Source: a virus. Taken from it: a stretch of DNA of 21,354 nt. The notes below the pieces were generated by a model that was given only the letters and a program-made list of their open reading frames with translations, was not told where the DNA came from and made no database searches. Location: the IMG/VR virus record IMGVR_UViG_3300027917_003282, positions 1-21,354 of that record; one strand, given 5' to 3'. The position numbers were made by a program, and so were the translations under genes. The first letter of the stretch is position 1; each line of letters opens with the position of its first letter. Shown piece after piece: positions 7,755 to 14,576 of this stretch.

Positions 7755-8063
7755 TTAACGCTCAGCTTCATTTGTTACATAATTTTTGGATGGATTACCA
7801 TCAGTGATTAATACAGTTTGAGTCCCTAGAATTCCCTTTTGTTCTGTGGGCTGAACAATCGGATTTAATAAATCTTCTTCTTCCTCTTGATTTTTCAATT
7901 CTTCTATTTTATTACATATTTGATCTGAAGTTGCGGGGTTTTCTTTTGAGCCTATTTGATGAACTTGGACTATTGATTCGCCAGTAATTTGACCATAACC
8001 TTGACGAACTAATTCCCACTTTTTTCCTATAATTCCTTGTTTGATTAATTCAAGTGGATTCAT
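7755..8063 (-). CDS. Unknown protein with acidic linker (N-terminal part of a possible zinc-ribbon protein)
   Basis: A 102-residue protein of unrecognised family. The first 55 residues (MNPLELIKQGIIGKKWELV...) look like a small folded domain. A very acidic stretch EEEEDLL (about 60-66) follows, then a polar tail to VTNEAER. The ATG overlaps the previous TGA (ATGA) and has a strong AAAGGAG site 8 bases upstream. Reading past its TAA gives an in-frame zinc ribbon, so the natural product may be longer. Position between a recombination block and the helicase suggests a replication accessory role, but this is inference from neighbours only. Confidence 0.75.
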   Translation of the reverse strand: MNPLELIKQGIIGKKWELVRQGYGQITGESIVQVHQIGSKENPATSDQICNKIEELKNQEEEEDLLNPIVQPTEQKGILGTQTVLITDGNPSKNYVTNEAER

Positions 8064-8473
8064 AAATTATCTCCTTTTTTATATCTGGCAAGACAAAGAT
8101 TGTTAAGTGACCTAGATAAGTCATCGACTTTTTTGGATATAAAAACCAATTTTGTGGCCCTTAATTCAATCGTTTGTTTCCATTGTTTGAGTTTAAATAC
8201 TTCGTCCCCCTGGGCTATATGTCGAACATGGTCGCACCACTGCAAAAAAGTTTGGTATTCATTATATTTGTGTTGTAGAAAAAGAGCATATTGGGATAAC
8301 ATAAATGCATATTCTGCTAATTCTATGGAAGTGAGTTTTCTGATTGTTTTGGTTTGAAGTTGCAATATTGTCTCAATTTCAGATCTTGGTGGTTCATTGA
8401 TTTTTAGTCCAAGAAAATTCTCTAGTTTTGACATTTCATTTTCAAAATGTTCGCGTTTTTCAGTGATGGTCAT
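8060..8473 (-). CDS. Helical protein of unknown function, possible recombination mediator
   Basis: A 137-residue protein that is almost all predicted helix, with heptad-like stretches such as LAEYAFMLSQYALFLQHKY (about 52-70) and ELRATKLVFISKKVDDLSRSL (about 103-123). The tail is basic. No motif is recognised with certainty. Three weak hints allow a UvsY-like recombinase loader: it lies two genes after the RecA-like recombinase, its length equals that of T4 UvsY, and it has the same helical, basic character. I would not name it on this. The ATG overlaps the upstream nuclease gene by 14 bases, and the TGA overlaps the next start. Confidence 0.75.
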   Translation of the reverse strand: MTITEKREHFENEMSKLENFLGLKINEPPRSEIETILQLQTKTIRKLTSIELAEYAFMLSQYALFLQHKYNEYQTFLQWCDHVRHIAQGDEVFKLKQWKQTIELRATKLVFISKKVDDLSRSLNNLCLARYKKGDNL

Positions 8474-8828
8474 CGAAAACTTCTACCAATCTAAAGCCAT
8501 TGATTTGACACCATAATCTCTTCTTCTCGTCTCTAGCTTGTTGTTTATGAAAATCTCTTTTGGTCTTGTGGAAAAACTTGACATGTTCTGAATGTTGTTT
8601 TCCATGACACTCTATAACCAGCTTAACTGATGGAATAAAAAAATCTAATATCAAATTTTCGCCAGGAATACGAACTTCTTCATAAATTAAATCATAGGGA
8701 TATTCTTGTATTAATTTTTGTTTAATGTGGTGCTGAAATCTTGATCTAGATATTGCATTCTGATCCGCCAAAAAATTTTTTATTTTAATATTCACATATT
8801 CGCCATTAATTTTTTTAACTTTCATCAT
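8460..8828 (-). CDS. Small PD-(D/E)XK nuclease-like protein (Vsr/DUF559 type)
   Basis: A 122-residue protein with the compact endonuclease core of Vsr-like and DUF559 proteins. LILDFFIPSVKLVIECHG (59-76) gives D62 on the first strand and E73 with H75 in the position usually written E-x-D/H-G. K77-Q78-H79 follows. A helix with ARDEKK (98-103) and the strand GFRLVEVF (111-118) complete the fold. It would cut DNA in a structure- or site-linked way, perhaps in repair or recombination, as it sits immediately after the recombinase gene with a 14-base overlap. A homing-type endonuclease is less likely because no intron or intein is seen next to it. ATG 8828 or 8825 could start it. Confidence 0.72.
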   Translation of the reverse strand: MMKVKKINGEYVNIKIKNFLADQNAISRSRFQHHIKQKLIQEYPYDLIYEEVRIPGENLILDFFIPSVKLVIECHGKQHSEHVKFFHKTKRDFHKQQARDEKKRLWCQINGFRLVEVFDDHH

Positions 8829-9846
8829 TTAGCTGCATACTGGATTTAATTTCTTGTTCCAATTTTTGTGTAATGTCCGGGCTCTGTTGTAAAAATATTC
8901 TCATATTATCTAAACCTTGGAATTTTTGATCATCATTCAAAATGGTTGGCATTGAATACCAGCTACCTGCCTTTTGTATCAAACCAAGATTTTCTGCATG
9001 ATAAATAATATCCCTTTCTTTATCCACACCATGGCCATATCTTAATGGGATTTCGCATGGTATATATGGTTTCCCCAAAGCTGATGTAATGATTTTGCAA
9101 ACAATATCATGCCCATCCGGCGCATTTGTTTCTATATTTTTTTCCCACTGGCGGGCGAAAGTGACATTAATCCATACTGATACAGCATATTGAATAGCTT
9201 GCCCGCCCTTTTCAACCCATTTAGTTCTAGACATGGGATCTCTGTTTGTCATTAATTGTGAAATAAAAATCAAAATAATATTATTCTTATCTATGATTTG
9301 CTGCATTCTTCTTAAAAATTTGGCCAAAAGTCTTGGTGGGCCACCCATATCTTTATTGGAATCAAGCTTTTCACTACGTTCCATTATGGTAGACAACATA
9401 GCTATACTATCACAAATTATAACAGCATTTTCATGACTTTTTATAATTCTTTCAAGAATATCCAACCATTCTTCCGCTGAAAAAGTTTTTTCATTCTCTC
9501 TTACCATATTAAGTTGTGATAAATCTAATTCCCGAATAGTTTGCAATAAACCAGATTTACATCGCCTTTCAACATCCAAATAGAATGCTGGTCTATTTCT
9601 GTCAATAGCATTTTTTAATATCTGCAAACAAATAGAAGTTTTCCCAACTTTGGGACGACCAGAAAGCAAACAAATACTTCCATCTGGAATACCGCCAGAT
9701 AGTGCTATATCCAAAGACAACGCAATTGGAAGAATTTTTCTTCTTTGTTGGACCATTGAATTAGCTGTTATAAGAATATTTTTACCATGCTCTCTTTCAA
9801 GCCATTGATCGAAAGATTCATTAGATATTCCTTTGCGTTTAGCCAT
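8815..9846 (-). CDS. RecA-like recombinase
   Basis: A 343-residue strand-exchange ATPase, close to bacterial RecA in length and plan. LSLDIALSGGIPDG (43-56) is the RecA pre-Walker signature. Walker A is GRPKVGKT (63-70). FYLDVERR (88-95) holds the catalytic glutamate, E93. Walker B is VIICDS (D146). The sensor and L2 region is IFISQLMTNRDP (193-204) followed by GGQAIQYAVSVWI, like the GGNALKFYASVRL of RecA. The end, GHGVDKERDIIYHAENLGLIQKAGSWYS, matches the RecA C-terminal domain. It would coat single-stranded DNA and drive recombination-dependent replication and repair with the nearby Fe-S nucleases. The usual RecA N-terminal helix is present but diverged. More RecA-like than T4 UvsX-like by eye. 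Confidence 0.92.
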   Translation of the reverse strand: MAKRKGISNESFDQWLEREHGKNILITANSMVQQRRKILPIALSLDIALSGGIPDGSICLLSGRPKVGKTSICLQILKNAIDRNRPAFYLDVERRCKSGLLQTIRELDLSQLNMVRENEKTFSAEEWLDILERIIKSHENAVIICDSIAMLSTIMERSEKLDSNKDMGGPPRLLAKFLRRMQQIIDKNNIILIFISQLMTNRDPMSRTKWVEKGGQAIQYAVSVWINVTFARQWEKNIETNAPDGHDIVCKIITSALGKPYIPCEIPLRYGHGVDKERDIIYHAENLGLIQKAGSWYSMPTILNDDQKFQGLDNMRIFLQQSPDITQKLEQEIKSSMQLNDES

Positions 9847-10276
9847 GCTTTTCTAATTCCCTCAATTTACCCAGGTCTGTTTTAGGTCCGGTATCTATAA
9901 ATTTTTTATTGTTTTCAACGCTAATTCTAGGCGGTTGATTTTGTATGATTTTTTGTTTATTTACTGCTAATCTTTTGGCAGTTAATTTAATAATTTTTTC
10001 AATAGTTTTTTTTGCTAATAATGACTTGATTTTATATTGCTGAATAATTTCTATAATAGCGTTACAAACCATGGGGTCTTTGGGAGTATCAATTTTTTTT
10101 AGTAAATTATGAGCCCCTTTAATCTCTCTTCTGTATTTACTTCCCCAATCATATGGCTCAACATCTAACCAAAATCGTGGGCCAAGTTTTGGATTCATAT
10201 TTAGGCATACCAATTCTATTAAATAATGATTAAAAGCAATCTCCAAGCCAGGGGTTGTGGGTGATTTATATTTCAT
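9839..10276 (-). CDS. Unknown protein upstream of the recombinase
   Basis: A 145-residue protein with no recognised family. It has an aromatic-rich first half (GPRFWLDVEPYDWGSKYRRE, about 32-51), a helical lysine-rich middle (about 73-110) and a low-complexity polar tail. It is soluble by composition. It overlaps the recombinase gene by 8 bases and the upstream orphan by 11, so it is in the same transcription unit. The strongly basic character would suit a nucleic-acid binder, but this is only a guess. Confidence 0.72.
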   Translation of the reverse strand: MKYKSPTTPGLEIAFNHYLIELVCLNMNPKLGPRFWLDVEPYDWGSKYRREIKGAHNLLKKIDTPKDPMVCNAIIEIIQQYKIKSLLAKKTIEKIIKLTAKRLAVNKQKIIQNQPPRISVENNKKFIDTGPKTDLGKLRELEKHG

Positions 10277-10697
10277 CTTTATTTTCTATCAACAAAAACC
10301 CAACATCCTCTTTTGTGCGCTCCTGATTTTCACAATAATCAAAATTTGGTGTTTTATACCACCTCATCAAAACTTTATGTCCATCATAATATCCAATACC
10401 AACAAAATTGGCTTCTCCACCAGGATGTACCTTTTGATGCTTATATCCGAAACAATATCCTTTCTGATTGCTGGGCATTACAATTTCTTTTCCTTTTGGA
10501 CCCTGCAATCGCAAACATGTAATTTGTAATTGTGGATTGGCTTGCATAAATTTGGTTAACCTAGCCCATGCGGTACGTTGTCCGACTCTAGTATCCTCAA
10601 TAACAGTTCTACCATCAGACAATGAAGCCAAAAATCTAATAATTGGGGTTGTTTTGGTTAATTCAAAAGCCAGTGTTTCATCCAATGTTGTATTCAT
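10266..10697 (-). CDS. Unknown phage protein
   Basis: A 143-residue soluble protein without a family I can name. It begins with a beta-rich looking segment, IIRFLASLSDGRTVIED (about 19-35), then WARLTKFMQANPQLQITCLRL (about 44-64), and ends in FVGIGYYDGHKVLMRWY (about 98-114). The LSDG...W.RL arrangement recalls small conserved phage proteins of unknown role. The ATG overlaps the upstream TGA (ATGA). Confidence 0.72.
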   Translation of the reverse strand: MNTTLDETLAFELTKTTPIIRFLASLSDGRTVIEDTRVGQRTAWARLTKFMQANPQLQITCLRLQGPKGKEIVMPSNQKGYCFGYKHQKVHPGGEANFVGIGYYDGHKVLMRWYKTPNFDYCENQERTKEDVGFLLIENKDEI

Positions 10698-10996
10698 GAT
10701 TCAAGCCCTTTCAATTGATCATCTCTCTTCATTGATTCTTGTTCAGTCATAACAACAATACCCCTTTTAATCATCATTGGGTTCTTTCGGGGTTTAACGC
10801 TAAGCGCTTTTCCCTCCATAGCTAAAAATTTCTTTTTCATTTTGGATGATGATTTTTGATTAATACCACAGAATGTCTCAGCCAAATTAATAATCGATGC
10901 AATAAATGCTTGTCTTCTTTCAGACTTTCTGCTAAAATTAATATTCGTATTTTCCAACATTGTCTCTAATTTTTTGATAAATTCTTCCTTATCCAT
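10694..10996 (-). CDS. Unknown small basic protein
   Basis: A 100-residue protein, strongly lysine- and arginine-rich, with an N-terminal helix (MDKEEFIKKLETMLENTNINF) and a central SSSKMKKKFLAMEGKALSVKPRKN stretch that looks flexible (described in parts: SSSKMKKKF, then KPRKN). No cysteines in pairs, no membrane segment. CGGAG lies about 9 bases before its ATG. Family not recognised. Confidence 0.68.
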   Translation of the reverse strand: MDKEEFIKKLETMLENTNINFSRKSERRQAFIASIINLAETFCGINQKSSSKMKKKFLAMEGKALSVKPRKNPMMIKRGIVVMTEQESMKRDDQLKGLES

Positions 10997-11282
10997 TTAA
11001 AAATCTCCGTTCTGCCACAATAAAGTGTGTTCTGTTCTTTGTTTTTAAAAATAGTTTATATGATTCATAACATTCCTTTGTACAAGATTGTAACTTAAAT
11101 AATAAATCCCCCCTTTTCCCGTCCCTATCTGTCAATTTTAATGTTGGATTATTTGGATTAAAAATAATGCCATCTCTTGATGCTAAGATAAAATACCTAT
11201 TTTTTGTTCGTCTGGCTATTGGTTTAAAATCAGTTTGAGAATGATGCGGAGTGCCATTAATATCTATCCATTCTTCTAACAT
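10989..11282 (-). CDS. Unknown small protein
   Basis: A 97-residue soluble protein from the ATG at 11282, which overlaps the upstream TGA (TGATG). A longer frame could begin at TTG 11297, but the coupled ATG with GGAG 11 bases upstream is more convincing. It contains FKPIARRTKNRYFILASRDG and a lysine/arginine-rich rest ending in FIVAERRFLNG. No motif or family recognised. Confidence 0.66.
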   Translation of the reverse strand: MLEEWIDINGTPHHSQTDFKPIARRTKNRYFILASRDGIIFNPNNPTLKLTDRDGKRGDLLFKLQSCTKECYESYKLFLKTKNRTHFIVAERRFLNG

Positions 11283-11614
11283 CAATTCTTGCTCCAAACC
11301 CTAAAAGCAAAATCGCATTCTAGATTACTGTCCACATTTTCAAACCCAAGTTGATCGCTTGCAGATCCAGGATAAAATTGCCCATTTATTTCTGTAAGAT
11401 ATGATCTACCGCCACATAGGCCGCAATTCACAAGAACCTTACAGCAAATAGGAGATAAACCTTCTTTGATTAAATCTTCATTGGTTTTGCATATTTGAAA
11501 AATCATTAATGCCCCACCACAATCTGCACAATTAATATAAACTTTCCCCCTGTTTTTTAATCCAAGTAAAAGTTTTTCTTGTGCTTGCTTAATTTCTATT
11601 TTAGATTTATCCAT
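11282..11614 (-). CDS. Cysteine-rich zinc-finger protein (two CxxCGG motifs)
   Basis: A 110-residue protein with C29-x2-C32-GG and C64-x2-C67-GG, spaced 31 residues apart, plus further cysteines at 42, 57, 58 and 100. The CxxCGG pairs resemble single halves of DnaJ-type zinc fingers and could hold one zinc ion between them. The N-terminus is a helix (EIKQAQEKLLLGLK). No J domain is present, so it is not DnaJ. The ATG overlaps the upstream stop (TAATG). Function unknown; zinc-binding is well supported by the motif pairs. Confidence 0.72.
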   Translation of the reverse strand: MDKSKIEIKQAQEKLLLGLKNRGKVYINCADCGGALMIFQICKTNEDLIKEGLSPICCKVLVNCGLCGGRSYLTEINGQFYPGSASDQLGFENVDSNLECDFAFRVWSKN

Positions 11615-11946
11615 TATGTTTCTCCAGTTTTGATATATTTCTCAGGATTTTTAAGTACATCCATATCTATTTTTTCGCCCCTCCACCATGGTTTTTTGTT
11701 TCTATATTTTTCTTTTAGTTTTTCTGTTGTGCGCTTGCGATACTGCCTCATCTCTTGTCGTTCTTGTTTTTTATAATAAGATTGGTCCCTTTTTATTCTT
11801 ATATTGATATTGTCACTAATCAATCTTATTAATGTTAATTTGTTACACTTGGGGCATTTCTTGAGTGGATCAGATTTAATACTATGTATTATATCGAAAT
11901 TAAATTCACATTCTTTATTTTGACATTCATAACTATACTCAGGCAT
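11614..11946 (-). CDS. FmdB-type zinc-ribbon protein
   Basis: A 110-residue protein starting MPEYSYEC, the hallmark of the FmdB/CxxC small zinc-ribbon family. Ligands are C8, C13 and C31-P-K-C34. The first pair is spaced by four residues instead of the usual two. After the ribbon comes a long, very basic region (RKRTTEKLKEKYRNKKPWW) that probably binds nucleic acid. It is the first gene after the promoter at about 11980-12009, with GGTGAG before its ATG. Many phages encode such proteins; the precise role is not known. Confidence 0.75.
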   Translation of the reverse strand: MPEYSYECQNKECEFNFDIIHSIKSDPLKKCPKCNKLTLIRLISDNINIRIKRDQSYYKKQERQEMRQYRKRTTEKLKEKYRNKKPWWRGEKIDMDVLKNPEKYIKTGET

Positions 11947-11979
11947 TTATGCACTCACCCAATCATCTTTCACTATAAC

Positions 11980-12009
11980 ATTATACCAATTCCTAAATTT
12001 TATTTTCAA
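11980..12009 (-). promoter_or_regulatory. Sigma70-type promoter with extended -10
   Basis: On the minus strand TTGAAA (12009-12004, five of six matches to TTGACA) is followed after 18 bases by TATAAT (11985-11980, perfect). A TGG directly before the -10 gives TGnTATAAT, the extended -10 element. Transcription would start near 11973 and leave a leader of about 27 bases before the FmdB-type gene. It falls in the only notable gap in this part of the window, and its -35 overlaps the end of the preceding gene. It looks host-polymerase dependent. Confidence 0.65.
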
Positions 12010-12505
12010 TGAAAGTTCCGATTTTTTTAGTGAATTTTCTCAATTCTTCTTTATGTTCCGGTCTAAATTCACCGCCATTACTCACTTCATATTTAATTCC
12101 TTTTTTTATGGCGGTCTGAATACTCATATCGCTATTGTAAACTGTTTGAGTCAACAGTTTCAATAAAGTACCTCTCTTAATTATAATTCTAATTAACAAA
12201 AAAGCAGCACCGACAAAGATAATAACTATTAAACTGGTGCCCATAACCACCCATCCAGCGCCACCAAATTTATTGTTAATGGTATCTGCGGTAACATTTT
12301 TGCGCCAAATAGATAATTGTTCGGCTATCTGGGTTGTTTGTTCTATTTTGTTATTAACTTCTTGGATTTTTTGAGCAACAATAGAAGCATCTGCCTTTTG
12401 ATCGACACGGGCCTCAAGAGCACTAAATTTACCATCTACAGCCCCAGGAGATATGCAGCCAGACAAAAAAAACAATATTAGTGGGAGTGGCGTTTTCGCT
12501 TGCAT
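11993..12505 (-). CDS. Lipobox plus transmembrane protein, candidate unimolecular spanin
   Basis: A 170-residue envelope protein. The N-terminus MQAKTPLPLILFFLSGC is a lipoprotein signal with lipobox LSGC (C17). Residues 25-70 are a helical, coiled-coil-prone stretch (ALEARVDQKADASIVAQKI). A strong transmembrane segment follows (about 84-109, WVVMGTSLIVIIFVGAAFLL), then a basic tail of about 60 residues. A lipid anchor at one end with a transmembrane helix beyond a coiled coil is the plan of unimolecular spanins, which fuse inner and outer membranes at lysis. The 66-residue periplasmic span is short and the tail long for a spanin, so a lipid-anchored inner-membrane protein is the alternative. 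AGAGGT 7 bases upstream supports this start, 28 bases inside the RNase H gene. Confidence 0.78.
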   Translation of the reverse strand: MQAKTPLPLILFFLSGCISPGAVDGKFSALEARVDQKADASIVAQKIQEVNNKIEQTTQIAEQLSIWRKNVTADTINNKFGGAGWVVMGTSLIVIIFVGAAFLLIRIIIKRGTLLKLLTQTVYNSDMSIQTAIKKGIKYEVSNGGEFRPEHKEELRKFTKKIGTFIENKI

Positions 12506-12912
12506 TTCGGGAACCTCTTTTCAAACACTTGGCATACTAACGCATCTGCTTTACGGTTTTCTGTTCTTGGTATCCATTGTAGACTCCAATCATCAAATTT
12601 TTCTAATAATTTTAGAATATAATCTCTATGTTTTTTTAGTTCTTGTTTATTGACTTTAAAGGCCCCATTCACTTGTTTAATTATAAGTTGACTATCTCCA
12701 AAAATATATACTTTTTTTATTTTATTTTTAATACATTCTCGCAAACCAGCTATTAGGGCTCTATATTCAGCGATATTGGAACTTCCAGCACCGCAAGTGT
12801 TAGATCCTTTAAACAATATTTTGGATTTATCTTTTATATCATAAGCCAAATACCCGTATGCCATTAATCCATTACGTATGCCACCATCAAAAAATAAAAG
12901 AGCCATTTTCAT
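12478..12912 (-). CDS. rnhA: Ribonuclease HI
   Basis: A 144-residue RNase HI that would cut RNA in RNA-DNA hybrids, for example removing primers made by the phage primase. The four acidic catalytic positions are visible: D9 in LFFDGG, E49 in NIAEYRAL, D73 in FGDSQL and D123 in NRKADAL. WIPRTEN (113-119) is the usual strand before the last motif. The pattern and length match the ypdQ/plant-type branch, lacking the E. coli basic protrusion. The C-terminus is basic (KCKRKRHSH). ATG overlaps the upstream TGA (ATGA). Confidence 0.9.
   Translation of the reverse strand: MKMALLFFDGGIRNGLMAYGYLAYDIKDKSKILFKGSNTCGAGSSNIAEYRALIAGLRECIKNKIKKVYIFGDSQLIIKQVNGAFKVNKQELKKHRDYILKLLEKFDDWSLQWIPRTENRKADALVCQVFEKRFPKCKRKRHSH
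12513..12518 (-). promoter_or_regulatory. Ribosome binding site for the 11993-12505 gene
   Basis: AGAGGT on the minus strand, 7 bases before the ATG at 12505 and wholly inside the RNase HI gene. It supports independent initiation despite the 28-base overlap. Confidence 0.55.
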
Positions 12913-13826
12913 CTTTTACATATTTCAATAAAATGACAAAATTTACACATATTATCATTATCGGTGCATTCAAAAAATGATAGATTATCTCTATTATTAT
13001 GCGCTTCTTCTAATAATTTTGATTCTTCTCTAATGATTTTAGCCTGACGAAGAATTTGTTGTTCTTTTACATTAAGGAATGGAATGGCAGTTTCTTTATT
13101 AGTATGGTAGGCGGCTAAAAAGACTGGGACAATTACAATATCTTCTAATTTTTTTGTCCATTTCTTTTTTAAAGCGTACATCGCATATGTTACTAATTGA
13201 TCGATAACATCATCTTTAATTTTACCAGTTTTCCAATCAAATAAATAGATCTTTCCTTGATAGCGAAAGCCGCAATCAATTTTTACCGAAACCTTTTCTC
13301 CAGTTTTTAAATTAAATGATTGGAATTCTTCTATGCTTAACCAATCATTTTCTGATATTTCATGCATCATTTTAAAGATGGGAGAATCATAAAACGCCCG
13401 TATGCACCTCAATGCCTTTTCTTTTAAACCAATAAGAAAATTTTTATCAACATCTTTACTATAATAATGCTCGAATAGATTAATTTTTCTTTTTGGATCT
13501 TGTTTCCATTCTTGGTTTTGAGATTCAGACCATCCTTTTCTTAACATTTTAGTAACATTATTTTGAGCTATAGATACTGATCTGCAATCTCCTGTTTTGC
13601 GAATTTCGTTAATAATATTTTCAATCTCATTATGCACAACAGATCCAATAAACATATATAGATTAGTCATATTTTTTAAAATGTATGCCCGCCTTTTTTC
13701 GTCTGGCGCTGTTGATAACCATCCTTCCCAGGATTGAATGTAATTTAAAAAATATTTGCGCAAACATTCCCTTAATAATCCGACCCTACTAGTACTCCAT
13801 GCATACGATAACTCTAGCTTTCCCAT
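12909..13826 (-). CDS. Cas4/RecB-type PD-(D/E)XK nuclease with Fe-S cluster cysteines (copy 2)
   Basis: A 305-residue predicted exonuclease with the same plan as the 3363-4265 gene but low sequence similarity by eye. C21 in LRECLRKYF is the first cluster ligand; H65 in GSVVHNEIE is motif I; D184 in KIDCGF, then D197 and K199 in LFDWKTGK form the metal core; Q210/Y214 in DQLVTYAMY is the QxxxY helix. C294, C297 and C303 (CKFC...C) would finish a 4Fe-4S cluster with C21, and an extra C287 precedes them. GGAG stands upstream of the ATG, which lies inside the end of the glycosyltransferase gene. Probably processes DNA ends in phage recombination. Confidence 0.86.
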   Translation of the reverse strand: MGKLELSYAWSTSRVGLLRECLRKYFLNYIQSWEGWLSTAPDEKRRAYILKNMTNLYMFIGSVVHNEIENIINEIRKTGDCRSVSIAQNNVTKMLRKGWSESQNQEWKQDPKRKINLFEHYYSKDVDKNFLIGLKEKALRCIRAFYDSPIFKMMHEISENDWLSIEEFQSFNLKTGEKVSVKIDCGFRYQGKIYLFDWKTGKIKDDVIDQLVTYAMYALKKKWTKKLEDIVIVPVFLAAYHTNKETAIPFLNVKEQQILRQAKIIREESKLLEEAHNNRDNLSFFECTDNDNMCKFCHFIEICKR

Positions 13827-14575
13827 TTTTTATTTGCTCCTAGTGTTAACAACATTTCTTTGTTTTTCCATAATTGAAATGGAAGATGAATGATACAAAC
13901 TGGGGATTTGCCGACATGGCCATTAAGATCTTTCGGATATTGTAGTCTTTTATGCCATTGGTTCAAATCATATTGATTATTAGTGTACGGATAAGAATTA
14001 TAATAATCTTCACTAAATGGCTTTAATTTAATAGGAACAATATCTATACCATTATTTTTATCACATTTTTGTATCAATTTTGTTAAAGAAGATTGATCTC
14101 TTGATGGATTAGAAGATGAATTTTGCAATAAATTCCATTGATAAATAAAGTGATGTGACGCTATTGTTTTACGCATAAAAAGAATTCCACTGCTGATATC
14201 TCCCAATCTTTTGTTCGGTTTTGAATATGGCTTAATGGTGAAACCAATATCAAAATTATCATTAAAAATATGCGATAAATTTTGTTTTATAAAACAATCA
14301 ACATCTAATAATATTAATTTATGAGAAGAAGTAATTTTTAATAATGAATTGAGGGAGCTAGCTTTGCGCGTATAATGCATAGTTGGATCATTAGATAGTT
14401 TAAAAATTGGATATATTTTTATTCTTTCGGATTTTGATATTTCTGGTTCTAATGGATTATCCTGTTCTGTAAAAATATGTATTACTTGTGCATCACTAGT
14501 TAACCATGATGGCAAAAAAGTAAGCAGTGCTGGTTTGTATTTTGCGGAACAATATGTTACTATATCGTATGACAT
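13814..14575 (-). CDS. GT-A nucleotide-sugar glycosyltransferase (GT8/GT77-like)
   Basis: A 253-residue protein with the layout of small GT-A enzymes. The opening strand is YDIVTYCSAKY (3-13). The metal-binding DxD is clear in KLILLDVDCF (86-95; D91, D93). GDISSGILFMRK (125-136) is the acceptor-side strand and RDQSSLTKLI (159-168) matches the DQ..L motif of GT8/GT77-like families. H230 in IIHLPF may be the C-terminal metal ligand. No membrane segment is present. The acceptor cannot be told: phage DNA bases, virion proteins or host glycans. A different subfamily from the glycosyltransferase at the left edge. Confidence 0.78.
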   Translation of the reverse strand: MSYDIVTYCSAKYKPALLTFLPSWLTSDAQVIHIFTEQDNPLEPEISKSERIKIYPIFKLSNDPTMHYTRKASSLNSLLKITSSHKLILLDVDCFIKQNLSHIFNDNFDIGFTIKPYSKPNKRLGDISSGILFMRKTIASHHFIYQWNLLQNSSSNPSRDQSSLTKLIQKCDKNNGIDIVPIKLKPFSEDYYNSYPYTNNQYDLNQWHKRLQYPKDLNGHVGKSPVCIIHLPFQLWKNKEMLLTLGANKKWES

Positions 14576-14576
14576 A

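Noticed and set aside
7755-7757. Reassigned genetic code in which TAA is read as an amino acid
   Set aside because: TAA ends many other genes in the window exactly at coupled TAATG junctions, so it is a normal stop here.
12909-13826. A CRISPR-Cas locus because of the Cas4-like proteins
   Set aside because: No repeat-spacer array and no other Cas proteins are visible; the nucleases sit among phage replication genes.
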